Part shown: positions 10,700-21,600 of the stretch, in pieces | How the letters are laid out: the number at the start of each line of letters is the position of its first letter | Numbering within the stretch: position 1 is the stretch's first letter | Source of the DNA: Petaurus breviceps papuanus | Lineage: Eukaryota > Chordata > Mammalia > Diprotodontia > Petauridae | Reading direction: 5' to 3' | Length of the DNA stretch: 64,000 nt | NCBI GenBank assembly: GCA_028583685.1 | Contig: JAMXIF010001183.1 | Span: 10,364,373-10,428,372 of the forward strand | Program-made: the position numbers and the translations under genes | Notes under the pieces: generated by a model | Told to the model about the DNA's origin: nothing | Seen by the model: only the letters and a program-made list of their open reading frames with translations | The model's database searches: none

Positions 10700-11260
10700 G
10701 AGGAGAAAATTAACTTCCCTCTTGGTGGAGTACCTTTTTCAATAGTGTCTTGACTTCAGAAAAACATTATGAGTTGTGACTAAAAATTCAAGGTAACATC
10801 TTAAGCACTTGATAACTAATTAAGATACTTTTTGCCTATTGGCTTACATAGAAATTTCTCATTTTTACTACGTCTGCTGCTTTTTTTTTCTCTTACGGAG
10901 CAGCAGGGGATAAAAAATTTGTCCTATGCCTTTCACGGCATTTAAAAATAAATCGATGTATAGTTTTATGACATGCACTAAGGAGGATCCCTGTTGCGTT
11001 AACTTTACTGATACAATTTGAAGTGCTGGAAATGGTATATTTGAATTATCATTTTTCTTTCTCTTCATTTTCATAAGATAAAACTTAGAGCAAGAAAACA
11101 GGTATAGCAAGGCAGTATGTATGTGTAATTTGTGGCTACTTGGTAAGAATTTTTCCCTCTCTTATTTCTGATGTATGATATATTTAAGCATGTATAATTT
11201 CTTCTGCACGGGGAATTTTGCCTATAGGAATGCCCTCCATCAAGGTAGATGGTAACCTAT
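10700..11260. other. Single-copy AT-rich stretch
   Basis: Contains an 80-codon minus-strand frame (10868-11110), Lys- and Leu-rich and unrecognised. No repeat named. Confidence 0.45.
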
Positions 11261-11261
11261 T

Positions 11262-11372
11262 GAAGGAGTTACAAGAGGCACATATGGGCTAATTAATTAA
11301 GTCACATTGTTAGTAAATGCCAGTTCAAACCCAGATCTTGCTGACTTAGTGTATGGCACCTACTTTGCAATT
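11262..11372 (-). mobile_element. Probable MIR fragment
   Basis: The text ttaagtcacattgttagtaa, then ccagttcaaacccagatctt, resembles the reversed MIR core and head. Weak match. Confidence 0.4.
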
Positions 11373-11684
11373 AATACCTGTTGTAGGTATGATGCCTCTA
11401 CCTTCTCAGTTTAAGGTGACAGTATGTCCAATGAAATATAATCATGATTATTCACATGACTACCAGTGTCTTTCCTGGTGGACCCTTCTAATCACCATCA
11501 ACCCTTTTTGAAAGAAAATTTTGGTACTTATAATCTTGATGTCCCTAGCAGAGCAAGTTACAACCAAAGCTGCAATAATGCCAGGATTTACCTGTGCTGA
11601 AGCAACATGACAGGATAATCCTCCCTCCACATCCCTATCCCCAAAACATGTGTGTAGGGAAGGGGATTATTAAGAGTAAAAATA

Positions 11685-11924
11685 ATCCCAGGCTCAGACA
11701 CTTAGCACCCACCCAGAAACACCTGGCCGTGTAACCTTGAGCAAGTTACTTAACCCCAATTGCTTAGGGGCGGCCAGGTGGCTCAGCGAGTAAGAGCACC
11801 GACTACGGTGTTGGGATGACCTGGGGATCAAATCTGGGCTCGGATACTCAGCACCACACCCAGAAATAACTGGCCATGTAACCTTGAGCAAGTTACTTAA
11901 CCCCAATTGCTTTAAAAAAAAAAA
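11685..11924 (+). mobile_element. Dimeric poly-A tRNA-SINE (WSINE1-like type B)
   Basis: Two head-to-tail monomers. The first (11685-11766) lacks about its first 70 bases and ends ccccaattgcttag with no A tail. The second (11767-11924) is complete: gcggccaggtggctcagcga, aataactggccatgtaacct, ccccaattgcttt and then A's. A single pair of 13-bp direct repeats, aagagtaaaaata, flanks the whole dimer at 11672-11684 and 11925-11937, so both monomers probably arrived in one insertion. Confidence 0.88.
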
Positions 11925-12147
11925 AAGAGTAAAAATAGCATCACTAGAGGGTAACATGGTCTCAATGATAGACATTGCCCATTAGATATCAGAAATGATT
12001 GCTATCTATATGGTGGCCCAGAACTGGTGGTAGAGAGGTGGCAAGCAGGGTACATTGGTTACACGTTGGATTTTGTCAACTTGTTTGGTGAACAATAGTG
12101 AATAGTGCAACAGGAGACATCAATAATTCGTCACCATTCATTAAAAG

Positions 12148-12232
12148 ATGTATACATATATGTGTATATATGTGTGTATACATACATATATATATATGTG
12201 TATGTGTGTATACATACACACATGTATATGTC
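12148..12232. repeat. TATG/CATA alternating purine-pyrimidine repeat
   Basis: A purine-pyrimidine alternating tract made of tatatgtg, tatacata and acacac units over about 85 bases. Confidence 0.9.
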
Positions 12233-12239
12233 TGGAGCT

Positions 12240-12695
12240 GACTTAAACTAAGCTGCTCTCATCCTTAATCCCAACCAGCAATAAGATCAGTCTATTTGAT
12301 AGGTGTGGGTAGAGAGATTAAGGAGGAATTAATGGTCTTTTCCATAACTCCCATAATTGTAAACTGGCTTTTGTTTTGTAGCTGCAAATCCCTTTCCAGG
12401 ACCTGGTGCCCCCATCTGCCCTGTCTTTATTCAAAGGCAGCCAGTTAACTCTCCCTACTGCTTCCTATCAGCATGATCTGTCTAGAGTCAACATTCCTCA
12501 GAAATCCCCAGCCAGATACATTGTTGGACATCATATTTCAGTGCCTTCTTGGGGAACTTTTTCATCTCTTTGTAGCTCAGTTCCCCACATTGCTTTGATA
12601 TCCTACTGGCATCCACTCAACACAGGCCTAATCCAGAGATCTGCATGGGAAGATAAAGCATGATTATGGGGAATATCTACAGTATTAGTAGAATA
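12240..12695. other. Single-copy stretch, nothing recognised
   Basis: An 85-codon plus frame (12406-12663) is open here but matches no family I know and has no gene-like surroundings. Confidence 0.45.
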
Positions 12696-12699
12696 TAGT

Positions 12700-13035
12700 T
12701 TCCATATTATAAGAGTTAGAGTCCCATTGTAGTCTAAACTGCTCAAGCCACATGTGGAAGACTAAGTTCATCTTGTCATACTACATTTCAAAAGAAATAA
12801 ATTAGAGATTCCACAGGAGGAAATCCAGGATAGGGAAAGCTTGTTGACCAATTATTGAAAACACGGAAGATATTTTCCCTGGAAAACAACAAAGACTAGG
12901 AGAGGTAGGGAAGACGTGGTGGCTGTTTTTAGCTACTTGAAGAAAGGTCATGTAGAAATTGGAGCGTAATTGATATGTGTTGTTCTGGTGGCAGAAGTAG
13001 GACCAATGGGTAGATGGGTAGATAGTCCCCATCTA
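12700..13035 (+). mobile_element. CR1/L3 LINE 3' region
   Basis: The text gtggctgtttttagctactt, then gaagaaaggtcatgtagaaa, then ttctggtggcagaagtagga and ccaatgggtagatgg follows the CR1-clade 3' order (..agctgtcttcaagtatttgaaggg..gcagaa.taggagcaatgggtgg..). Confidence 0.65.
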
Positions 13036-13069
13036 GAGTAGGGAAAGAGAAAGGACTTTTCAACCTTAG

Positions 13070-13400
13070 CTGATGTCTCCTTTAAGGTCCAATTCAGGTC
13101 CCTCTTCTTCCATGAAGCCTGTCTGACTTCACACCACTCCAATGGAAGTGATCTTTAACCTCTCCTCAAATCTTTCATAGATTCTTACCTGGATTTCTCT
13201 TTTGCTTTTTTCTCCCTCTCCCTTGCACCATAGTTATATATGTACATATCTTCCCCGATAATAGCCTATGATAATCTTGAGAGCAGAAGTTGTGCTTTAT
13301 CTATCTTTATATCAACAATGACTAACAGAGTTTTGTTTTTTTTTTTCAAAATGAGTCCTTAATATTTTTTGTTAAATTGAAATGAATTGAATTAATTATT
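13070..13400 (+). mobile_element. L2 LINE 3' end
   Basis: The text ttcaggtccctcttcttcca, then tgaagcctgtctgacttcac, then gagagcagaagttgtgcttt and the terminal ttaaattgaaatgaattgaatt repeat. A T-run at 13332-13347 interrupts the last part. Confidence 0.75.
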
Positions 13401-13579
13401 TTAAAAGCAGAATAGACTGCTTTATCCCCATTCCTGTAAGTGTTCCAGAAGAAACAGGATCTAAATCTCAGATTTTTTTTAGCAGTGATTACTTTACAGG
13501 ATATGAGAACAGTCTGGATGATCTCTACGGTTTTTTTTTCAAATTCCAGACTGTGATTGTTTTCATAATCTAGGACACC

Positions 13580-14200
13580 CAGAACCCCCAAAAGTTAAAA
13601 AAAACATGAACCAATGCCTACTCTGAGAGCACTCACTATCCCTCCCCTACCTCCCATACTACTAGCAGCAAGGCTACACTAGCTGACCCAACAACTGAAC
13701 ACTTGGGCTTATAACAAAACCCAACAATATGGTCCAGCCCCCGCTCTTTCTAGTACTATGGAGATACTGACTCCAGGATACGGAAGCTTGTTCCGCTATA
13801 GCCAGTTATGGCATTTCAGGTGCAAAAGCATGCTGAGGGATGCAACAACTCCATACCACCTACACTGCAAAGCTCTGAAGTTCCTGTGGTCCCCAAAGAA
13901 CCTAGAAATACAGGTTTTGTATCATGGGACAGCTTAGCATGTATGGAGGGGAAGCACTAAATGAAAGGGAAAGGCCTCATTATCTAGATGGATCCAGTTC
14001 TGTCCACTCAAAAGTCACTTGGGGCAAAGACCCAGGCTGCTGAATCATGAATGCCCAGGGAAGAACAAGACTGAGACACTCTGAGACCCATTCCCCAAGG
14101 AAACCACCACCCAAGGGGAGAGAATGAGAAACTGAGCAAGAGTATAAAATAGATGAGGGAGCAGAGAGACTGAAACTACCAAAGATTTCAGGAAAAAGAA
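13580..14200. other. GC-richer single-copy stretch
   Basis: Less AT-rich than its surroundings. No repeat or coding signal that I recognise; the minus frames at 13980-14243 and 14204-14422 have no family resemblance. Confidence 0.4.
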
Positions 14201-14204
14201 AATT

Positions 14205-14450
14205 CAAAGACCTTCCACATAAACAGAAATGAAATGAGAACATCGATATTGAAGTGTTGTAAGAATTAATAGGAAGATGGTGTCATTGCAACTCTTTTGA
14301 AGGGATGAAAAAAGGAAAAATTGAGGATGAAGCATTAAAACTGGGCCGTGAAGGATGGATACATTTTTCAGCAGGTGGAGATGTAGGGAAAACGACATTT
14401 TCGGCATATGATATCGTAACATGAGGGGCCTGTTCCTAAAGGGATGGGGA
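14205..14450 (-). mobile_element. Probable L2 LINE interior
   Basis: The stretch with actgggccgtgaaggatgga and cagcaggtggagatgtaggg resembles the reversed L2 segment ..gggacttgaaggaagc..ggcagaggtgagg... Weak but its position, next to a MIR on the same strand, is typical. Confidence 0.35.
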
Positions 14451-14454
14451 ATGA

Positions 14455-14692
14455 AACAAGCATATATTAAGTACCTATTATGTCCCTGGCACTATGTTAA
14501 GTGCTTTACAAGTATTACCTCATTTGATCCTGGATGCTTGGTGTTATTATGATGATTCCCATTTTATAGTTGAGGAAACTGAGACTGACAGAGGTTAAAT
14601 GACTTGCCCAGGGTCATACAGCTACTAAGTGTCCAAGGTCAGATTTTAACTCCAGGCATAGCACTCTATCTACTGTGTCACCTAATCCAACA
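14455..14692 (-). mobile_element. MIR/Ther CORE-SINE, near full length
   Basis: Reversed order: ttaagtacctattatgtccc, ttaagtgctttacaagtatt, gttgaggaaactgagactga, the core gacttgcccagggtcataca, and the head at ctctatctactgtgtcaccta. Confidence 0.88.
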
Positions 14693-15334
14693 TGTTTGGG
14701 GATAGAGTTTATGAAGGTGAATAATGAAAGACATGACTAAGGAAGAAGCTTGTGCCCAGACTATCTGTAAGTCTCTAAGGACCCTCCCATAATGTCATGA
14801 TTCCAGGATGGCTCTTTGTGATGTTTTTAAATCAGTCAAAAGTACTAAAAAATGTCCACAAGTATATTCTGACATGACCTAGTAGGTCTCTCATTGGCTG
14901 TATAGAACATTTTGAACTCCACATGGCCATGATACATATTCCTTTGGTGGTAGGAAATAGGTAAGAAGAAGGATACCATTTACCCTGACCACCTACCCAT
15001 GTCACTTACTTGTAATACACAATTTAGGGTAAGTAGCTGCCAGAACTCAAGTTTGCTAATGATGTCAAGTGGTTCTGTATTAAACAAATAAATAGCCAAC
15101 ACCACTAAACAATAAAGCAATTTTTACTTTTGGTCACCATGTTTCAAATATCTAGCCTGTAGCCAATATTAGTCCAATAATCACATGATATCCCACTATA
15201 GACAAAAGTTCAACTCTACTTGGAGCATCTCAGTGTTGAGAAGTAGCCAACTGCACAGCTTTGCCAGTTACTTTACCTATCTTTAGAACTTTAGAGGGTT
15301 GTTTGATTCACTTTTGCTTTTGTTATTGATTTTA

Positions 15335-15545
15335 GGATTTGCAGAGTGGAAGAAACTTTTGAGGTTTTTTTAATCTAACCCATTCTAAAGTTTTATGGAT
15401 GGAGAAGTTGAATTCCAGAGAGATTAAATGGCTTTCACAAAGTCACACAGGTGACAGGTAAGTGTCAAAGCCTGGATCTGAACCCATGTTCCTTCACACT
15501 AGATCCAATTATTCCTACCATTATACCATACTGCCTACTCTCCCC
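15335..15545 (-). mobile_element. MIR3-like element
   Basis: The text gcagagtggaagaaactttt, gagattaaatggctttcaca, aagtcacacaggtgacaggt and tggatctgaacccatgttcc matches reversed MIR3. The motif ggtaagtg at 15458-15465 is part of the SINE, not a splice site. Confidence 0.75.
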
Positions 15546-15807
15546 CTAACAATGGTGACCAGGGTTTGATAGGAAGACTCTGATAAAGAAAACACTTCAA
15601 TATTTCTTTTATAAAAAGAGCAGCTCACTAGGCTCATGAAGTGAGATTACTCAGCAATATTTTGGATTTTTTTGTTAACTTCCATCTTCTTTTTTAATCT
15701 CCTCATACTCTAATTTCTCATTGGTTCTTTTGGCAAGTTATTCTATAAAAGCTAGTAGGCAAACATACCTAACCATTTCTATAAGCTAGAATGGCCATTA
15801 TGCTCAT

Positions 15808-16180
15808 CCCCGTTCTTCAGTTTTTCAAAGTTATTTGGTTTTTCAGAGTTGTTGTTGTATAAACTGTTCTCCTTGATATACCCACTTCACTAGACATCAG
15901 TTCATATGTCTTCCCATACTGGAATCATCCCCGTCATCATTTCATATGGCCACAATAGTGGTTTAATACATTCATATACTATAATGTGTTTAGCTATTCT
16001 CTAATCAATAAGACGTCTCCTTAATTTCCAGTTCTATGCTAATATAAAAAAAAGAGTTGCTATAAATACTTTTATAAATATAGATCCTTTTCCTCTCTAA
16101 GGTCTTTGAGATCCAGGCCTAGTAACGGTATCACAGGGTCAGAGAATATGCACAATTTAGTAACTTTTAGGACAGAGTTC
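15808..16180 (-). mobile_element. L1 LINE 3' region
   Basis: The reverse complement of the L1 type seen at 60395-61085. Landmarks: cttcagtttttcaaagttat, catcagttcatatgtcttcc, gtttagctattctctaatca, gagttgctataaatactttt and aggcctagtaacggtatcac. Both ends are missing; a hAT piece follows directly. Confidence 0.8.
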
Positions 16181-16181
16181 C

Positions 16182-16285
16182 AAATTGATTTTATTTTATG
16201 TATTTGAAAAGGGATCCATAAGTTTTCCTGATTTCTAAAGGGTTCCATGGCACAAAACAAGGTAAGAAGTTCTGATCTAATCCTA
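16182..16285. mobile_element. hAT-type DNA transposon half
   Basis: The text ttttattttatgtatttgaa, then gggatccataagttttcct and agggttccatggcacaaaac, ends near aggtaagaagttctg. The same sequence occurs at 47688-47885 and, reversed, at 61768-61998. Confidence 0.6.
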
Positions 16286-16611
16286 ACCTCCCATTTTACA
16301 AAGGAGAAAAACCAATTACCAGAGCAGTCACGTTGTTAACAACTGGCAGAAATCAAAGCCTGATTTGGGTAACATCCCATCTTGCACATCGAGCAACTCA
16401 GGTAATTTATCATACCAAAGATACCCCAAAGCATCAATAGCCAAGTTGGAATATGCCAATCATCCTTACTTAACATCCTTATCTAACCAACCACCCTTAT
16501 CTTATCAGTTCTATCTTGCTTCTTCTCTATGGGATGGGGATAAGAACTAGTGATTTTCCATGGTATAGGAACTTCCAGTGAAGAACTCTCTGTATCAGTT
16601 CAGGATTGCAC

Positions 16612-16768
16612 CTTTTCTGTATCTGATAGCCTTAAAGAGTTACCTAAGCATCAAGGGAAGGAAAGTAATTTGTCCAAGGACTTAAATCCAGTATGTATCA
16701 AATGCTATATTTGAGCCCAGGTCTTTCTAAACTCAAGCCAGCTCTCTATCCACTATATTTTCTAGATA
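16612..16768 (-). mobile_element. MIR-type CORE-SINE fragment
   Basis: The text aaagagttacctaagcatca, then gtaatttgtccaaggactta, then gagcccaggtctttctaaac and ctctctatccactata gives a reversed core and head. Confidence 0.6.
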
Positions 16769-17070
16769 TCAGTTTTCTCTATATAAATTTTTTTCAGCTT
16801 TGTTCTTTAGGAAAGAATTTGATGTATTTACAGAAAGAAGCCCTGATAGAAACCTAGAGAGAGACTTTTTTTCCTTCTGTAACCCAAAGTTTAGGGGAAA
16901 TCAGGCTGATCTTCCCAGTGTCCGCATTGTTTCCCAATAATTCCTAGTCTTTTTATAACTATTTTTATATCTTAGAAGACGATCCAAATGATAATATTTC
17001 CTTGGATTATGGGGGTTGACGGCATAAAAGATGGGAAGATATTCAAGACAAGAGTGATTAGTAGCTAAAC

Positions 17071-17308
17071 TTGTTCAGTGGTTTCATTCATGTCCAACTT
17101 TTGTGACTCCATTTGGAGTTTCTTGGCAAAGATACTGGAATGGCCAATTTCTTCTTCAGATCATTTCATAGATGAGGAAACTGAGGCAAACAGGGTTAAG
17201 CGACTTGCCCAGGGTCACACAGCTAGTAAGTGTATGACACCAGGTTTGTACTAAGAAAGATGAAACTTTCGGCTTGGCACTCTATCCACCGCACCACATA
17301 CTTGCCTC
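17071..17308 (-). mobile_element. MAR1 SINE
   Basis: Reversed tail (ggagtttcttggcaaagata), gatgaggaaactgaggcaaa, the CORE cgacttgcccagggtcacac and the head (cactctatccaccgcaccac) are all present. Confidence 0.9.
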
Positions 17309-17574
17309 AACTAAACTGTAGTGTGCCTTCCAAATTATAATAAGTCAAAGCATGCTTCTTGAATGTGTACTGCGGCTGTTCTAATTGGATCTTGTAGAAA
17401 CCCAATCATCTATAATTTGCTGTTCTTGCTTCAATCTAGTCCACAATTTGAACCTCTGCTTCTGTAGCTGGGTTTGCATGATGCCAGGGCATCAATATCA
17501 AAGGTGAAAAAGTCATTCAACCAAGAACTTAGGGGTGTTTTTTTTTCTTTTGCCTCAAGATAACAAATGGCTAA

Positions 17575-18092
17575 TTTGAGTGATTTTTTTCCCAATCCAT
17601 TCTCTACTCATCTACCAAAGTGATTTTCCTGATGTACAGGGTCTAACCATATCATCTCCCTACTCAATAAGTTCCATTCTCTCCCTGTTACCTCTAGTAT
17701 CAAATATGAAACCCTCTGACTGGCCCATAAAACATATTAAAACGTCTTCCAATCTCACTAGTGCTCTACTCTTTACTCCTCTCCATGTACTTTATGATCC
17801 AGCCACACTAACCTCCTTGTTCTTCCTCACACAGAAGACTACATCGCTTGACATTGTGTACTTGTAACTGGCTGTCCCTTACACCTGTTCCATTTACACT
17901 ATCCTCTATGGACATAGGTTGTTGCTTTTGTGCTTTTTGCATGTTGTATCCCCAGTCTGAGTGTGAGTTCCTTAAGGGAGGGGACTATTGTTGCCTTTCT
18001 TTGTAATCACTAAAGCTTAGCACAATGGCTAACACTTAGTAAGAGCTAAAAAATACTACTTGACTGACTGACTGAATGAATGAATGGACTCT
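17575..18092 (+). mobile_element. L2 LINE, ORF2 end plus 3' terminus
   Basis: A long L2 piece: ccttgtt at the C-terminal coding part (tatgatccagccacactaac), then gtgtgagttccttaagggag, cttagcacaatggctaacac and the terminal gactgactgactgaatgaat repeat. A 95-codon frame in it is only a remnant. Confidence 0.85.
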
Positions 18093-18099
18093 TGAGACA

Positions 18100-19735
18100 T
18101 CCTGAATCCATGTTGCCGATGTAACATTAAAGTATTTTTCAGTTCAACATATTTGATGCTAACCCATTCCATCCAGCTCACCATATTGAAGCAGTTGAGC
18201 CATTTATTCACCTTGTATCATATAAGAAGTTATGCCAAACATTCTGAACCAATTTGTATCAGGGACCATTATAAGCAGGAAAGAGCTTAACATCTGCAAG
18301 GAATATGAAGAATGGGCAACCGTTCCTTGCATGCTAAAGGTACTATACAAAGTAATTCCAAGTGCTGTGAAAGTTCAGAAAAAAGACAGAGATGTGTGAA
18401 TTCTAGAAAAAGGGCAAGAGAATGTCCCTCCACTTCTTAAGCAGCTTTGCTCATCCTGTGGTCCTCAGGTACCTATTCACTTAATACCAAAGCTAATGAA
18501 AAAGGCTGATGCTTGAAGGAAATCATCCTGGGATACTGGGTCTGACAGCAGAACATGACTACCTCTGACAGCAGAACATGCACCTGTCTATATCTATGCC
18601 AGCTGGACTTCCCACCTCACTCCCTAGGAGTTCTTTGTTTCTTTAAAGATTCTGAAATGCTCATTATGATTCTGGAATTCCATTTTAGTTCAATTCTCTT
18701 CAACAAAAAAGACAAAAACTAAATAGCTCAATTAAATATTTTCCAAATGCAATATACCAAGCTAGGTGGTAAGTTGATGAACTGTGAGTTGATGATCTAT
18801 AGATAATAGTTATACCCACCATAACTATTGAACAATAAATGAAATCCTGGAAGGTCTAAACCTTGTGCTACATCATTAGGGATCATATGGTCTTCCAATT
18901 AAAAAAAAATCACTGCAAACAGTTCTACTGCCTCTTTTACTTAGGACTTTATCGCTAAAGGAATACTAACCTTAAAAAATAACATTCAACTTAATTACAG
19001 CAAATTTAAATAGTTCAACTATGCCCAAGGACATGAGGAATCACAGAAACTCAATTTGGATTATCTAAAATAGACTGATAAATGTGAATGTACATATCAG
19101 GATTTCTTCTTCTTACACTTTTCATTTCACTTTAATCTTGACTGCTCAATTTCTAGTCAATTTCACTTTCCGTTTTTACCCAGTGGAGCATAAAACTGCT
19201 GATATTGCCAATGGTGTGTGTGGTAGGGGTATAGTCATGGAAAGTTGGTGTAGGAAGGACCTCAGGGTCATGTGAATGACATTATTCCTTTTTCATTCCC
19301 TTAGCCCCTAAACTCAAAACAGCTGAACCCTACAATTTAACTGAAATTTCCCCAAGTCATTAGAACAATTTAATAATGACCAGTTTTATAGTTTCAAAAC
19401 AGTTTTCTATCATGGATAGCAAATATGCACCTAAAGTTCTTTTATATGTTCTAGACATAGAAATATAGCATATTTTATTGGCATGAATACTGATCAACAC
19501 ACTGTCAGGAGTATAAAAAGTTTAATATTGTTATTTTTTTATGTATCAGCACTTTTGTATTTTGGCGTATTCTCTCCACCAATGCATAAGGCAAACCATT
19601 CATATTTTCTCAATATGTTTGACTCTTGCCCATGTCTCCCCATGAATTTTCTATCAGGGTCCTCTAAATAAAGGATAATACACATTCCATGTTGGTGTAC
19701 TCTTTCAAACCTAGATTCAGCTTTAATTCAATGAA
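18100..19735. other. Single-copy AT-rich stretch
   Basis: No repeat family recognised over 1.6 kb apart from a short direct duplication at 18541-18580. Short plus-strand frames at 19084-19275 and 19483-19671 are unrecognised. Confidence 0.45.
18541..18580. repeat. Direct repeat of a 17-mer
   Basis: tctgacagcagaacatg occurs at 18541-18557 and again at 18564-18580 without mismatch, six bases apart. Confidence 0.95.
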
Positions 19736-19737
19736 TA

Positions 19738-19897
19738 TTTAAAGAGTCAATAACATGCATGAATCAATCAAACATTTATGAACATCTACTATTCGTCAGG
19801 CACTCCTCATTAATGTATTAGGTGCTGGAAAAGATACCTAGATATAAATAAGACAATAACTTTCATCCTCGAGATATTTACAGTCTTAAAACAGTAA
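19738..19897 (-). mobile_element. L2 LINE 3' fragment
   Basis: The text caatcaaacatttatgaaca, tctactattcgtcaggcact and catcctcgagatatttacag is the reversed L2 3' end, with an AT-rich start. Confidence 0.65.
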
Positions 19898-19985
19898 TTG
19901 TTATGGCCAGGGAAAGCAAAAATATTTGTTTTAGTTTTATTATGGCCATATTCTGCTTGCCATTTCCCATCAACTAACCCCATCC

Positions 19986-20238
19986 TTAGCAACTAGGTGG
20001 TACAGTGAATAGAGTACTGGGTGTGAAATCAGGAAGACTCCTCTTCCTGAGTTTAAATCTGGTCTCAAACACTTACTAGCTGTGTGACCCTGGGCAAGTC
20101 ACTTAACTCTGTTTGCTGCAGTTTCCTCATCTGTAAAATGAGCTGGAGAAGAAAATAGCAAACCACTCTAGTACTTTTGCCAAGAAAACCCCAAATAGAG
20201 TCATGGAGAGACATGACTGAAAAACGACTAAACAACAA
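19986..20238 (+). mobile_element. MAR1 SINE, full length
   Basis: Head gcaactaggtggtacagtga, CORE gtgaccctgggcaagtcac at about 20083-20101, gagctggagaagaaaatagc and the BovB-like end (gagagacatgactgaaaaac, then actaaacaacaac). Confidence 0.93.
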
Positions 20239-20249
20239 CCCTGTCCTAT

Positions 20250-21410
20250 GCATACACTAAACCAATAAAATCTTGTTTGTGCTTTATTAAGCCAATAATA
20301 TGTTCACAATAAAACTTCACTCATTCATATTCATTGAGGATAAAGATGGTTTAAATTGGTGAAAAATTTTAATTATAAATGTACATAATACAATGTTTGC
20401 AGCCCATGTGCTGCAGAGGCATCTGTATAATGAATGACAAGAGATGGAGAGGAAGGTCGCTAGCACGTTGAGGAAAAATTCTGTGTAGAATTTACTTATG
20501 ACCAAGAGTCACAGCACAAGATGTGAAGACAGGTTGTGAGCTGCACCACAGGAGGGAAGAGTATGCACAATGATGATTTGGTATGGCAGCAAAGTTGTAT
20601 TACTTCTAAGTAAACAAAACAAATGCCTTGTTTCAAAGAAAATGCCTTGCTTTGACAATAGACAGTACTTCAATGCAATTGACAGCCCAACTTGCATGCA
20701 AACAGAGAATAAGGACCCAAATATTTTTTTTAAAAAACTTCTTTTAAGGAGATCAAATGCTATAAAAAATCTCATGCAAACTCTCAATTTGTGTAGCAAA
20801 CCCTTCTTTATTAAGTAACTGTTAAGAACACAAAACCAGCAATAAAGTACTTTGCAAATAAAAATGATAGTCAAATGGCAAATATTAATAATAACTTTTT
20901 GCTCTGGAATTGGAAAGACTCTATGTAATCCATCATCACATATTTGTACTTCCAAAAAGGATGTCAGTAGGGTATTTGAACTTAAGCCAGGCATAACTCT
21001 ACTTAGTGTTAAACAAAGCTCCCTCGGTAATAAAAATGGCAAATAATTGTAATGCATAAAATATGCTATTTTATGAAGTGAATTTCATTTCTTTTTAGCA
21101 TAAAAAATGAGATACTTTTAGTAGTAAAACACTGATTGCTAAGTCCTAGGTGAAAGATAAAAAGATACTCAAAATTTTTATCACTTGATGTTCCTCGGTC
21201 ATTACAACCGCTTCTAGTACAAAGAGAAAATTAGAAAGCTTAAAAAACCCTATAACATCAGAAAGGGCATTCCACTTATATTCTGTGATTTTCTTTTCTT
21301 TCTGGTTAATATTATCTCATTTTATACACTGAACTTTCCTGTGTAACTTTAATTCCCCTTTCTCTAATGCATCTAATGTCTTGATTTTCCCTCTTCCCTT
21401 TCTATTTATT
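20250..21410. other. Repeat-poor block with a 182-codon frame
   Basis: No SINE or LINE is recognisable. The minus strand is open from an ATG at 21055-21057 down to 20509 (182 codons). The product is rich in Leu, Ile, Phe, Ser and Cys and matches no family I know. No promoter or splice structure is evident, so I do not call it a gene. Confidence 0.4.
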
Positions 21411-21414
21411 TTTT

Positions 21415-21600
21415 TCAAGATAGTAAAGAAAGAGTCCTAAGTTTCAGGTCAGAGGACCTAGTTTCAAATGCCATTTGTGTTCTTTACCACCTGTTGAACT
21501 AGTCATTTCATCTCTGAACCTGCATTTCCTCATCTGCATATCTGGTCACTCCAGATGAACCCTGAAGTTCCATCCAGTTCTAAATACTATGACCTGAGTC
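21415..21600 (+). mobile_element. CORE-SINE with L2-type tail
   Basis: A head remnant (cctaagtttcaggtcagagg) leads to the core (gaactagtcatttcatctct), tttcctcatctgcatatctg and the ending gttccatccagttctaaata. Confidence 0.65.

Noticed and set aside
17575-18092. Frame of 95 codons and ATCC-rich text considered as an exon
   Set aside because: The sequence follows the L2 ORF2 end and 3' terminus in order.
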